64,000 nt of DNA. It comes from Hyphomicrobiales bacterium (GTDB lineage: Bacteria; Pseudomonadota; Alphaproteobacteria; Rhizobiales; Rhizobiaceae). The stretch lies in NCBI GenBank assembly GCA_900472675.1, contig UCJA01000007.1, forward strand, positions 1 to 64,000, given 5' to 3'. The notes beneath the pieces were generated by a model. That model had not been told where the DNA came from. It did not search any database and was given only the letters and a program-made list of their open reading frames with translations. Made by a program: the position numbers and the translations under genes. Shown here piece after piece: positions 35,156 through 43,786 of the stretch (positions within the stretch are counted from its first letter, which is position 1; the number at the start of each line of letters is the position of its first letter).

Positions 35156-36003
35156 CAGTTTCTCCCCCGCTGCGTCGGGTCGAGGATATCGCGCAAGGCG
35201 TCTCCGACCAGGTTGAACGAGAGCGCCGTCAAGAGGATCACGAAGCCGGGCACGAAGACCAGCCAGGGGGCCGCCTGGAAGTAGCTCTGGCTTTCGAAGA
35301 TGATATTGCCCCAGGACGGCTGCGGCGGCTGCACCCCGATGCCGAGGAAGGAGAGCGTCGCCTCCAGAAGCACGGTGGTGGCGATGCCGAGCGTGCCCCA
35401 GACGATCGCCGTCGGCATGAGATGCGGCAGGATATGCAGGAACAGCACCCGGAAATGCCCGGCCCCCAGCGACCGTTCGGCCATGATGAAATCGCGCTCC
35501 GACAGGGCCCGTGTCTCCGTGTAGATGATGCGCGCCACCTGCACCCAGTTGACGAGCGCAATCACCATGGCGACGATCCAGAGGCTCGGCCGCAAAAGAG
35601 CGGCGAGCACGATGGCAAGCAGCAGGGCCGGAAACGCCATCATCAGGTCGGTGAACCGCATCAGAACGCTGCTGGCAAACCCGCGCAGATAGCCCGCGAC
35701 AATGCCGACCAGAAGGCCGATCGCGACCGCGATGCCGTTGGCGACGAGCCCGATCACCAGCGAGGTGCGCGCGCCGTAGAGCAGCCGCGAGAATAGGTCG
35801 CGCCCGAGCGTATCGGTGCCGAGCAGGAACTGGCCGCCGGGGGGCATGGGCGCACCTTCGAGCGTCAGCCCGTCGAACATCTGGTTGTCCGGGTCGAACG
35901 GCGCGATCCAGGGCGCAAAGACCGCCAGCACAATGACGGTGACGACCACCAGCAGGCCAAACACGGCCGAGGGTTGGCGCAGCATTTCCTTCAGCACGCG
36001 CAT
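35155..36003 (-). CDS. Dipeptide-type ABC permease (DppC-like)
   Basis: Second inner-membrane subunit, 282 residues, six hydrophobic segments. FGLLVVVTVIVLAVFAPWIAPFDP at the start (APWIAPFDP), LLGTDTLGRDLFSRLLYGAR as LGTDTLGRDLFS, and PQPSWGNI near the end are DppC motifs. ATG 36003 overlaps the amiR stop as TGATG; a TTG one codon pair earlier is not needed. Its place directly behind a regulator pair is unusual for this transporter class. Confidence 0.9.
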   Translation of the reverse strand: MRVLKEMLRQPSAVFGLLVVVTVIVLAVFAPWIAPFDPDNQMFDGLTLEGAPMPPGGQFLLGTDTLGRDLFSRLLYGARTSLVIGLVANGIAVAIGLLVGIVAGYLRGFASSVLMRFTDLMMAFPALLLAIVLAALLRPSLWIVAMVIALVNWVQVARIIYTETRALSERDFIMAERSLGAGHFRVLFLHILPHLMPTAIVWGTLGIATTVLLEATLSFLGIGVQPPQPSWGNIIFESQSYFQAAPWLVFVPGFVILLTALSFNLVGDALRDILDPTQRGRN

Positions 36004-36584
36004 CAACCGGCCTCCGGCAGGGGTTCGGCGCCGCCGACGATAAAGGCAGCGATCTGCTCCATCGGCAGGCGCCGGCGCATGGCGTGGTCGCGCAGGATGG
36101 CGTAGGCGCGCTCCTCGTCGACGCGGTGGGCTCTCATCAGTTTCTCCACGGCGGCATGCACAAGCGGGCGAAGACGCACCCGCTCCTCAAGATGGCGAAG
36201 CCGCTCCGCATTGGTTTTACGTTCCTGGTGAATGGAGGCGGCCATGACCAGCGCCGGGTAGACGGCCGAGGCGGCAACCGGCTTGGCGATGATTGCGCCC
36301 GCCCCCTGCTGGATCGCCCAGGCGATGCGGCCGGGCGCTTCCGAGCCGAGCATGGCGACCACCGGGCAGGCAGCTTGCTCCGTCTGCCAGGGTAAAAGGT
36401 CGTCCCAGCCCTGGTCGGCATCGACGATCACCAGGTCCGGCACGTCCGAGGCAGGCAGCGGCGCCCACTGCAGCCGGGGATCCAGGCCGAGCAGCCGCAA
36501 CTGCCGCATCAGCCTGTCCGTATTGCCGTCCTCGCGGTGGAGGACGGTGGCGCGCCAGCCGTTGAAATTGGGTGTTTCCCTCAT
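36003..36584 (-). CDS. amiR: AmiR/NasT-type ANTAR antitermination regulator
   Basis: RNA-binding antiterminator of 193 residues. Residues about 10-125 form a receiver-like domain with DLVIVDADQG, then a coiled-coil helix (ERLRHLEERVRLR), then the ANTAR domain ending AYAILRDHAMRRRLPMEQIAAFIV. In Pseudomonas, AmiR binds leader RNA and blocks termination when released from AmiC by amide. Here it lies directly behind amiC (ATGA overlap at 36581-36584), and a terminator with a competing hairpin precedes amiC. Autoregulation of the whole operon is inferred. Confidence 0.88.
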   Translation of the reverse strand: MRETPNFNGWRATVLHREDGNTDRLMRQLRLLGLDPRLQWAPLPASDVPDLVIVDADQGWDDLLPWQTEQAACPVVAMLGSEAPGRIAWAIQQGAGAIIAKPVAASAVYPALVMAASIHQERKTNAERLRHLEERVRLRPLVHAAVEKLMRAHRVDEERAYAILRDHAMRRRLPMEQIAAFIVGGAEPLPEAG

Positions 36585-37726
36585 GAGACCACCCGCAGCC
36601 GGGGCTTGGCCAGGAGCTTGGCTTGACGGGCCCGGCCCGTCAGATAGGGATCGGCGGCAAGCGGCGGGCGCGATGCAATCACGTCGAAACTGTTGTTGCC
36701 GTTGATCTGTCCCAGGTGGAAGGGAAGTGCGGCATGATTGGTGTCGCGGTCGATGGCGATCGGCCCAAGCAGGCTTGGCCGTACCGTCTGGTAAAGCTCA
36801 CCGCGAACTGCGACCGGATCGTCGCTGCCCGCAGCAGTGATTGCCTCCGCGCAGAGCCGCGCTGCCGTATAGGCGCTGGCAAATACGCTCGACACCCGCC
36901 GCTCCGGCCCGAACCGCGATGCCACCCGCCGCTTGAAGCCAAGGTTCTCCGGCGTGGACAGCGTATCGAAATAGGAGGCGGCGCAAAGCTGGCCGACGGC
37001 CGCATCGGGCACGATATCGGCAAGCTCGCATTCCATCAGGTCGCAGCTGACGACCGGGCAATTCTCCGGCAGGAACGCCGGATCGCGGTCTGCAAGCTGG
37101 CGGATCGCAGCCAAGAAGGCATAGCTGGAGGGGCCGATCAGGTTGTTGAGGATGAAGCTCGGACGGCGCTGCTCGATGTCGGCAACGATCCGGTCGACCG
37201 CCGTTTCCTCGAGCGGCAGATAGCGCTCGCCCAGCACCTCGCCGCCGGCGTTGTTGACAAGTTCGCGCGCCAGCCGGTTCATCTCCCAGCCCCAGACATA
37301 GTTGGCGCCGACCAGATAGGGCCGCGCACCGAGGCGCGGGATCAGGTGCTCGAACAGCGGAATGAGATGCTGGTTGGGGCAGCCGCCCACATAGACGACG
37401 TTCTCGTTGGCCTCGAAGCCTTCGTAGGGGCACATGTACCAGAGCAGCGCGTCGTGCTTCTCGACCAGCGGGATGACTTCCTTGCGGGCCGCCGAGGTGA
37501 TCGTGCCGATGATGTGCCGGCAGCCGGCGCGCAGCAACTGGCGCGCGCCTTCGAGATAAGCGGCAAGATCCGCATGCGGATCGAAGAACACCGGCTCCAC
37601 CGCCGTGACGCCGTCTGCCGCAAACTCGGCAAGCGCGAATTCCGCACCGTCGCGCGCATCGCGACCCATCGAGCCATAGGGCCCGGTGGTGGAGTAGAGA
37701 ATGCCGATCTTCAGCGCGTCCATCAT
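36581..37726 (-). CDS. amiC: AmiC-type amide sensor (periplasmic-binding-protein fold, no signal)
   Basis: Cytoplasmic ligand sensor expected to sequester AmiR until amide binds. About 381 residues. KIGILYSTTGPYGSMG opens a Leu/Ile/Val-binding-protein fold, and MCPYEGFE, VGGCPNQHLIP and GANYVWGWEMNRL align with Pseudomonas AmiC (PYEGFE and the SDYIYPRE-like site). No signal peptide is present, unlike true transport receptors of this fold. Two ATGs (37726, 37723) can start it; the ribosome site is poor, so efficient translation may depend on leader structure. First gene of the operon. Confidence 0.87.
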   Translation of the reverse strand: MMDALKIGILYSTTGPYGSMGRDARDGAEFALAEFAADGVTAVEPVFFDPHADLAAYLEGARQLLRAGCRHIIGTITSAARKEVIPLVEKHDALLWYMCPYEGFEANENVVYVGGCPNQHLIPLFEHLIPRLGARPYLVGANYVWGWEMNRLARELVNNAGGEVLGERYLPLEETAVDRIVADIEQRRPSFILNNLIGPSSYAFLAAIRQLADRDPAFLPENCPVVSCDLMECELADIVPDAAVGQLCAASYFDTLSTPENLGFKRRVASRFGPERRVSSVFASAYTAARLCAEAITAAGSDDPVAVRGELYQTVRPSLLGPIAIDRDTNHAALPFHLGQINGNNSFDVIASRPPLAADPYLTGRARQAKLLAKPRLRVVS

Positions 37727-37741
37727 CAACTGCCCAAAACC

Positions 37742-37799
37742 AAAAACCCCATGACGCCGGACCCACCGCGGGGTGGGGCGTCATGGGGCGAAACTGCCC
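37742..37799 (-). promoter_or_regulatory. amiC leader attenuator: terminator plus overlapping hexaloop hairpin
   Basis: In the minus-strand RNA, CCCCATGACGCC (37788-37777) pairs perfectly with GGCGTCATGGGG (37758-37747) and is followed by TTTTTGGTTTT, an intrinsic terminator ending 16 bases before the amiC start. Just upstream, GGGC-AGTTTC-GCCC (37799-37786) forms a hairpin with a six-base loop that shares three bases with the terminator arm, so the two cannot both form. ANTAR proteins bind paired six-base-loop hairpins; only one is evident here and its loop has A at position 1 but T at position 4. Confidence 0.7.
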
Positions 37800-37857
37800 G
37801 GCGACAACAAAGTCATGTGAGTGCGGCGACGGTCGATATGCCTAATCCGCAGGCCTG

Positions 37858-37886
37858 AATAAAATACAGGCAGCCCACCTTGTCAA
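37858..37886 (-). promoter_or_regulatory. Candidate promoter of the amiC operon
   Basis: On the minus strand TTGACA (37886-37881) and TTTATT (37863-37858) are 17 bases apart. Transcription would start near 37851 and give a leader of about 125 bases containing the attenuator. Confidence 0.5.
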
Positions 37887-37964
37887 GCGACAAGGCGAGC
37901 AACGCGCAATATTCGAAGCGGCAAGGTCAAAGCCGCGAAAGGATGTGACGAACGGGGCGCCTGA

Positions 37965-38960
37965 TCAGCCGGCGAGGCTGACGACCTTGCCCTCCCGCAC
38001 GGACCGCAGCGCCGCGTCGGCAAGCTGCAGGGCGATCAGCCCGTCTTCGGCCGAGGGAGAGAGAGCCGCACCCTTCTCGACGCTGTCGATGAAAGCGGAA
38101 ATCTCGGCAGCATAGGCCTCCGTATAGCGGGTCATGAAGAAATCATGCAGCGGCGGGCGGGTGTAGCCCTCCTTGTTGGCGATCTCGATCGACACCGGCC
38201 GCTGGTTTTCCGCCGACACGGAGCCGAGCGAACCATGCACCTCGATGCGCTGGTCGTAGCCGTAGCTTGCGCGGCGTGAGTTGGAGATCATCGCCTGGCG
38301 GCCGCTCTTGGTGGTAAGGATCAGGCTGGCGCTGTCGTAATCGCCGAGTTCGCCGATGGCCTTGTCCACCAGCACGGCGCCGGTCGCGAACACCTGGACG
38401 ATCTCCTCGCCGAGCAGGAAGCGGGCCATGTCGAAATCATGGATCGTCATGTCGCGGAATATGCCGCCGGACACCTTGATGTATTCGGCCGGCGGCGGGC
38501 CGGGATCGCGGCTAGTGATCGTCACCATCTCCACCGTGCCGATCTTGCCCTCGTCGATCGCCTTCCGGACGGCGCGAAAATGCGGGTCGAAGCGGCGGTT
38601 GAAGCCGAGCATGACCTTGGCGCCGGTCTGGCGCACCACCTCGAGGCAGGCGCGGGCGCGCTCCACATCGAGATCGATCGGCTTTTCGCAGAAGATCGCC
38701 TTGCCCGCCTTGGCGAACCGCTCGATCAGATCCGCATGGGTATTGGTCGGCGTGCAGATGATCACGCCGTCGATGTCGGGATCAGCGATCACCGCGTCGA
38801 TCGTGCTGACCTTGCAGCCGGCGCTGTCGGCAATCGCCTGTGCCGCATCGGCCATGGCATCCACCACGGCGACCAGCTTGGCGCGCTTGTCTGTCGCGAT
38901 TGCCCTTGCGTGCACCTTGCCGATGCGCCCTGCCCCAAGAAGTGCGAGCTTCGTGACCAT
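37965..38960 (-). CDS. iolG: myo-Inositol 2-dehydrogenase
   Basis: NAD-dependent oxidation of myo-inositol to 2-keto-myo-inositol, first step of inositol catabolism. 331 residues: Rossmann GAGRIGKVHARAI at 9-21, the Gfo/Idh/MocA signature EKPID near 95, and catalytic-region DMTIHDFDMARFL near 170 with the conserved Asp/His. ATG 38960. It is divergent from iolR with an IolR-like operator between them. Strong match in motif order to IolG/IdhA enzymes. Confidence 0.92.
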   Translation of the reverse strand: MVTKLALLGAGRIGKVHARAIATDKRAKLVAVVDAMADAAQAIADSAGCKVSTIDAVIADPDIDGVIICTPTNTHADLIERFAKAGKAIFCEKPIDLDVERARACLEVVRQTGAKVMLGFNRRFDPHFRAVRKAIDEGKIGTVEMVTITSRDPGPPPAEYIKVSGGIFRDMTIHDFDMARFLLGEEIVQVFATGAVLVDKAIGELGDYDSASLILTTKSGRQAMISNSRRASYGYDQRIEVHGSLGSVSAENQRPVSIEIANKEGYTRPPLHDFFMTRYTEAYAAEISAFIDSVEKGAALSPSAEDGLIALQLADAALRSVREGKVVSLAG

Positions 38961-39029
38961 TTCCGTCCTCCCCGACGCGATCCGGTCTTCGAACCACAGC
39001 GCTCCCGAGCCGGGTCGAAAACTCGATTT

Positions 39030-39043
39030 GGAATATATGTTCC
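39030..39043. promoter_or_regulatory. IolR-like operator, GGAA-N6-TTCC
   Basis: GGAA-TATATG-TTCC is a perfect palindrome between iolG (start 38960) and iolR (start 39099). From memory, S. meliloti IolR recognises a GGAA-N6-TTCC motif. Placement allows control of both divergent genes. Confidence 0.75.
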
Positions 39044-39098
39044 ATTCTGCTAGATGGTGATTATCTTTATGTCAAGCGCAGCGGAAAAAGGACGGGAT

Positions 39099-39914
39099 AT
39101 GGCTGATGCAGGTGGTCCGGCGACGATCAAGGCCTTCGAGGAGCGCCTGCTGGAGGTCTCCGAAAGCCTGCCGAAACGCCTGCGCCAGTGCGCCGACTAC
39201 GTGGCCGCCAACAAGGACAGGATCGCCGTTTCCACCGTTGCCGAAATGGCCGAAGGGGCCGGTGTGCAGCCCTCGGCCTTCATGCGGTTTTGCCAGATCA
39301 TGGGCTTCTCCGGCTTTTCGGAAATGCAGCGCCTGTTCCGCGAAACCTTCGTCGGCGGCTGGCCGGACTATTCGACGCGCCTCCACCACCTGCGCGAAAA
39401 GGCGGAGGACAGCCCCACCGCCCTGCTTGCCGAATTCGTGGAAGCCGGACGTGCCTCGCTGGAAAGCCTGCTGAAGACCGTCGATCCGCACCATCTGGAG
39501 GCGGCCGTCGCCACGCTGTCCAAGGCCAACATGATCCACATCATCGGCCTGCGCCGCTCCTTCCCGGTTGCCAGCTACATGAGCTATGCCTTCGAGAAAA
39601 TGGATGTGCCCGCCATGCTGCACAGCGCCGTCGGGCGGCTCGACAACCGCAACGCCATCCGTGACGGCGACGTGGTGCTGGCCATCACCTTCTCTCCCTA
39701 TTCCGTGGAAACGATCGAGCTCGTGGAGGCTGTCAGCGCCCGCGGCATTCCGGTGGTGGCACTGACCGATACGGTGGTCAGCCCCTTGCGCAAGTTCGAC
39801 GCCATCACCCTCTCCGTCTCCGAAGTGGACTTTGGCGCCTTCCGCTCGCTTTCGGCCACGCTCTGTCTGGCGATCACCCTGTCGGTCGCGGTGGGAACGG
39901 CCCGCTCCGGCTGA
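39099..39914 (+). CDS. iolR: RpiR-family repressor of inositol catabolism
   Basis: HTH protein expected to repress iol genes until an inositol breakdown product binds. Residues about 10-85 are the RpiR helix-turn-helix (STVAEMAEGAGVQPSAFMRFCQ), split as STVAEMAEGA and QPSAFMRFCQIMGF; residues about 120-250 are a SIS sugar-phosphate-binding domain (IIGLRRSFPVASYM, ITFSPYSVETIEL). ATG 39099 has AAAGGACGGG ahead; ATGs at 39054 and 39069 are also in frame. Divergent from iolG and directly upstream of iolC, as in the S. meliloti iolRCDEB order. Confidence 0.9.
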   Translation: MADAGGPATIKAFEERLLEVSESLPKRLRQCADYVAANKDRIAVSTVAEMAEGAGVQPSAFMRFCQIMGFSGFSEMQRLFRETFVGGWPDYSTRLHHLREKAEDSPTALLAEFVEAGRASLESLLKTVDPHHLEAAVATLSKANMIHIIGLRRSFPVASYMSYAFEKMDVPAMLHSAVGRLDNRNAIRDGDVVLAITFSPYSVETIELVEAVSARGIPVVALTDTVVSPLRKFDAITLSVSEVDFGAFRSLSATLCLAITLSVAVGTARSG

Positions 39915-39940
39915 ATATTTGTGTTGAACCTCTATAAAAT

Positions 39941-39954
39941 GGAATTTATAGTCC
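39941..39954. promoter_or_regulatory. IolR-like operator before iolC
   Basis: GGAA-TTTATA-GTCC, one base off the GGAA-N6-TTCC palindrome, inside the 121-base iolR-iolC gap and next to TATAAAAT. Would give the iolCDEB transcript its own IolR control. Confidence 0.6.
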
Positions 39955-40035
39955 ATTATGGTCACGGAGGTTGAAACGCCTCCGCCGCTGCTCGGGAGGC
40001 AGCGGAGCGCCATGGATTTGCGGAGGGAGGAAATT

Positions 40036-41964
40036 TTGCCGTCACTCGATCTCATCACGATCGGTCGGTCGTCTGTCGATCTCTACGGCGCGCAGGTGGG
40101 CGGACGCCTGGAGGACATGGCCTCCTTCAACAAGTATATCGGCGGCTCTCCGACCAATATTGCCGCCGGTGCGGCTCGGCTGGGGCTGAAGTCCGCCGTC
40201 ATCACCCGCGTTGGCGCCGAGCACATGGGCCGCTTTATCCGCGAACAGCTGGTGCGCGAAAAGGTGGACGTGCGCGGCGTCAAGACCGACCCGGAGCGGC
40301 TGACCGCACTGGTGCTGCTCGGCATCCGCGACGAGCACCAGTTTCCGCTGATCTTCTACCGCGAGAACTGCGCCGACATGGCGCTCTGCGAAGACGACAT
40401 CGACCCGGAGTTCATCCGCGACGCCGGCTGTGTCTGCGCCACCGGCACCCATCTCTCCCATCCGAAAACCGAAGCAGCGGTCCTGAAGGCGCTGCGTCTC
40501 GCCCGCGAGAACGGCGCCCGCACGGCACTCGACATCGACTATCGCCCCAACCTCTGGGGCTTGGCCGGCCATGAGGCGGGCGAGAGCCGTTTCATCGAAT
40601 CCGGCAAGGTGACCGCCAAGCTGCAATCGACACTGCACCTCTTCGACCTCATCGTCGGAACGGAGGAGGAGTTCCACATTGCCGGCGGCTCCACCGACAC
40701 GCTGGAGGCACTGCGCGCGGTGCGCAAGGTCTCCTCCGCGACGCTGGTCTGCAAGCGCGGGCCGATGGGCGCCGTCGTCTTCGAGGGCGAGATCCCCGAC
40801 AGCCTCGACAAGGGGCAGAGCGGTGAAGGCTTCCCGATCGAGGTCTTCAACGTGCTGGGCGCCGGCGACGGCTTCATGGCCGGCCTGTTCAAGGGCTGGC
40901 TGACCGGCGAGGACTGGCCGACGACGCTGAAATTCGCCAATGCCTGCGGCGCCTTTGCGGTCTCCCGGCATGGATGCACGCCCGCCTATCCGAGCTGGGA
41001 GGAGCTGCAGTATTTCTTCCGCACCGGCATACGCAACAAGGCGCTGCGCAAGGATGCGGCGCTTGAACAGGTGCACTGGTCCACCAACCGCAGCGGCGAC
41101 TGGCCTGAACTCCGGGTTTTTGCCTTCGACCACCGCATGCAGCTTGAAGCCATCGCCGAGGAGGCGGGACAGAGTTCGGAACGCATCGACGCCTTCAAGG
41201 CGCTCTGCCTGAAGGCAGCCCTCGAGGTGGCCGGCGACCGTCACGGCTACGGCATTCTCTGCGACGGCCGTCTGGGCCGCGAAACGCTCTACCGCGCCAC
41301 CGGCACCGGCCTCTGGATCGGACGGCCGGTGGAATGGCCGGGCTCCCGCCCGCTGACGCTCGAGCCGGAGCTGGGTGCGGATCTCGGTGGCCTCGGCGAA
41401 TGGCCGGTCGACAACGTGGCCAAGGTGCTCTGCTTCTATCATCCCGATGACACAGCCGAGATGCGCGAGCGCCAGGAAGACACCATCCGCCGCCTGTTTG
41501 CCGCAACCCGTCGCAAAGGGCTGGAAATGCTGCTGGAGGTCATCCCCTCCAAGGTCGGGCCGATCAACGACGACACCGTCGCCCGCATCATCGAGCGCTT
41601 CTACGAGATCGGCATCTATCCCGACTGGTGGAAGCTCGAACCCATGACCAGCGAGCGGGCCTGGGCGAACGCCTGCCGGGCGATCGAAACCCATGACCCT
41701 TACGTGCGCGGCGTGGTCGTGCTGGGCCTCGATGCGCCCATGGCCGAACTTGAGGCGAGCTTTGCCACCGCCGCCCGCTTCGACCTGGTCAAGGGCTTTG
41801 CCGTCGGCCGGACCATCTTCGGCGACGCGGCGCGGCAATGGTTTGCCGGCCAGATCGACGATGCGCAGGCAGTCGCCGACATGACACGCAAATACCGCGA
41901 CCTCTGTGCGACCTGGGACAAGGCCCGCGCAGCAGCGACGGGCGCAGGAGGAAACGACCGATGA
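40036..41964 (+). CDS. iolC: 5-Dehydro-2-deoxygluconokinase fused to a DUF2090 aldolase-like domain
   Basis: Phosphorylates 2-deoxy-5-keto-gluconate. The N-terminal 335 residues are a PfkB kinase (DLITIGRSSVDLYG start, GGSPTNIAAGAARLGL, and VLGAGDGFMAG with catalytic Asp near 277). Residues about 355-635 are a DUF2090 domain (VFAFDHRMQLE, then TIM-barrel-like strands) thought to supply the following aldolase step (IolJ). Start is uncertain: TTG 40036 has GGAGGGAGG ahead and gives the family N-terminus; ATG 40012 and 39958 are in frame, the latter just after the operator. Ends with ATGA overlap on iolD. Confidence 0.9.
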   Translation: MPSLDLITIGRSSVDLYGAQVGGRLEDMASFNKYIGGSPTNIAAGAARLGLKSAVITRVGAEHMGRFIREQLVREKVDVRGVKTDPERLTALVLLGIRDEHQFPLIFYRENCADMALCEDDIDPEFIRDAGCVCATGTHLSHPKTEAAVLKALRLARENGARTALDIDYRPNLWGLAGHEAGESRFIESGKVTAKLQSTLHLFDLIVGTEEEFHIAGGSTDTLEALRAVRKVSSATLVCKRGPMGAVVFEGEIPDSLDKGQSGEGFPIEVFNVLGAGDGFMAGLFKGWLTGEDWPTTLKFANACGAFAVSRHGCTPAYPSWEELQYFFRTGIRNKALRKDAALEQVHWSTNRSGDWPELRVFAFDHRMQLEAIAEEAGQSSERIDAFKALCLKAALEVAGDRHGYGILCDGRLGRETLYRATGTGLWIGRPVEWPGSRPLTLEPELGADLGGLGEWPVDNVAKVLCFYHPDDTAEMRERQEDTIRRLFAATRRKGLEMLLEVIPSKVGPINDDTVARIIERFYEIGIYPDWWKLEPMTSERAWANACRAIETHDPYVRGVVVLGLDAPMAELEASFATAARFDLVKGFAVGRTIFGDAARQWFAGQIDDAQAVADMTRKYRDLCATWDKARAAATGAGGNDR

Positions 41965-43784
41965 CGACAGTGAGACTGACGGCGGCGCAGGCCATGGTGC
42001 GCTACCTCTCCAACCAGATGACAGAAGACGGTGTCCCCTTCATCTCCGGCGTCTGGGCGATCTTCGGCCATGGCAATGTCGCCGGCATGGGCGAGGCGCT
42101 GGCCGGCATCCGCGACGAACTGACGACCTATCGCGGCCAGAACGAACAATCCATGGCGCATGCCGCCATCGCCTATGCCAAGCAGCTCGGCCGCAGGCGC
42201 GCCATGGCGGTCACCTCCTCGATCGGCCCGGGCGCGCTCAACATGGTAACGGCGGCAGCGCTCGCTCACGTCAACCGCCTGCCCGTTCTGTTCATCCCGG
42301 GCGATGTCTTCGCCAACCGCGCGCCGGATCCGGTGCTGCAGCAGATCGAGGATTTCGGCGACGGCCTTGCCAGCGTCAACGACTGTTTTAAGCCCGTCAG
42401 CCGCTACTTCGACCGGATCAGCCGGCCGGAACATCTTCTAACCGCCCTGCCCCGCGCCATGCGCACGCTCACCGATCCGGCAGATTGTGGCCCGGTGACG
42501 CTTGCCTTCTGCCAGGATACGCAGGCTGAAGCCTATGATTACCCTGAGAGCTTCTTTGCGCAAAAGACCTGGCACTGGCGCCGGCCCCGCCCGGACGGCC
42601 ACGAGCTTGCCCGCGCCGTCGATGCCATCAAGGCCGCCAAGGTGCCGGTGATCGTTGCCGGCGGCGGCGTCCACTTTTCCGGCGCGACGGAGGCGCTTGC
42701 CGCCTTTGCGGCACGGCACGGCATTCCGGTCGTCGAAACCCAGGCCGGCAAATCGGCCCTGCCCTGGGATCACGGCTTGAATTTCGGTCCTGTCGGCGTC
42801 ACCGGCGCGTCGAGCGCCAACGCGATCTGCGAAACCGCCGACCTGGTGATTGGCGTCGGCACCCGCTTCCAGGATTTTACCACCGGCTCCTGGTCGCTGT
42901 TCAAGAACCCCGACCGGCGCATCCTGGCGCTCAATGTCCAGCCCTATGACAGCGCCAAGCACGATGCGATCCCGCTGGTCTGCGACGCGAAAGTGGGCCT
43001 GGAGCTGATCGGGGCAGCACTCGGCGACCACCGCGTTTCCGCCCCCGATGCGATCCTAAAGCAGGCCTGGTTCGACAAGGCCGATGCGGTGACCGCCGCA
43101 CCGAAGGACGGCAATCTGCTCCCGACCGACATGCAGGTGATCGGCGCCGTGCAGCGCGCCGCGCGTGACAATACGGTGGTGATGTGCGCGGCGGGCACCA
43201 TGCCGGGCGAATTGCACCAGCTTTGGAAGGCAGGCCGGCCGCTCTCCTACCACATGGAATACGGCTTCTCCTGCATGGGCTACGAGATCGCCGGCGGTCT
43301 CGGCATCAAGCTCGCCGAACCGGACCGCGACGTCATCGTCATGGTCGGAGACGGCTCCTACATGATGATGAATTCCGAGCTGGCGACCGCGGTTGCCATG
43401 GGCGTCAAGATCACCGTCGTCATCACCGACAACCGCGGCTACGGCTGCATCAACCGCCTGCAGATGGCGACCGGCGGCGAGCAGTTCAACAATCTCTACG
43501 CCCACACCAACCAGGCGAACCCGATGCAGATCGATTTCGCCGCCCATGCCGCGTCGATGGGCGCTGAGGCAAGCAAGGTCTCGACCATCGCCGATCTCGA
43601 GGCGGCCCTCAACGGCGCCCGTGAGGCGACGGTGCCGACCGTCATCGTCATCGACACCGACCCCTACCCCACGCCCGACGCCGGCGGCTTCTGGTGGGAC
43701 GTCGCCGTCCCGGAAGTCTCAAAGCGACCGGAAGTGAACCAGGCGCGTGCCGCCTATGAAACCGCGCTCAAGGAAAGACGCTGA
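41961..43784 (+). CDS. iolD: 3D-(3,5/4)-trihydroxycyclohexane-1,2-dione hydrolase
   Basis: Thiamine-diphosphate enzyme that opens the inositol ring to 5-deoxy-glucuronate. 607 residues: N-terminal pyrimidine domain with the catalytic Glu in [13 protein letters not shown], central domain, and C-terminal diphosphate-binding motif [10 protein letters not shown]...TDN near 460. ATG 41961 overlaps the iolC stop and has GGAGGAAA ahead. Confidence 0.94.
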   Translation: MTTVRLTAAQAMVRYLSNQMTEDGVPFISGVWAIFGHGNVAGMGEALAGIRDELTTYRGQNEQSMAHAAIAYAKQLGRRRAMAVTSSIGPGALNMVTAAALAHVNRLPVLFIPGDVFANRAPDPVLQQIEDFGDGLASVNDCFKPVSRYFDRISRPEHLLTALPRAMRTLTDPADCGPVTLAFCQDTQAEAYDYPESFFAQKTWHWRRPRPDGHELARAVDAIKAAKVPVIVAGGGVHFSGATEALAAFAARHGIPVVETQAGKSALPWDHGLNFGPVGVTGASSANAICETADLVIGVGTRFQDFTTGSWSLFKNPDRRILALNVQPYDSAKHDAIPLVCDAKVGLELIGAALGDHRVSAPDAILKQAWFDKADAVTAAPKDGNLLPTDMQVIGAVQRAARDNTVVMCAAGTMPGELHQLWKAGRPLSYHMEYGFSCMGYEIAGGLGIKLAEPDRDVIVMVGDGSYMMMNSELATAVAMGVKITVVITDNRGYGCINRLQMATGGEQFNNLYAHTNQANPMQIDFAAHAASMGAEASKVSTIADLEAALNGAREATVPTVIVIDTDPYPTPDAGGFWWDVAVPEVSKRPEVNQARAAYETALKERR

Positions 43785-43786
43785 CC

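Noticed and set aside
37800..37851. First ANTAR hairpin of a classical two-hairpin motif
   Set aside because: GCCT-GCGGATT-AGGC has a seven-base loop and GAC-TTTGTT-GTC has only three pairs; neither has A1 and G4 in a six-base loop.
40042..41838. 598-codon open frame on the minus strand within iolC
   Set aside because: iolC carries intact kinase and DUF2090 motifs; the opposite frame is a GC-driven shadow.
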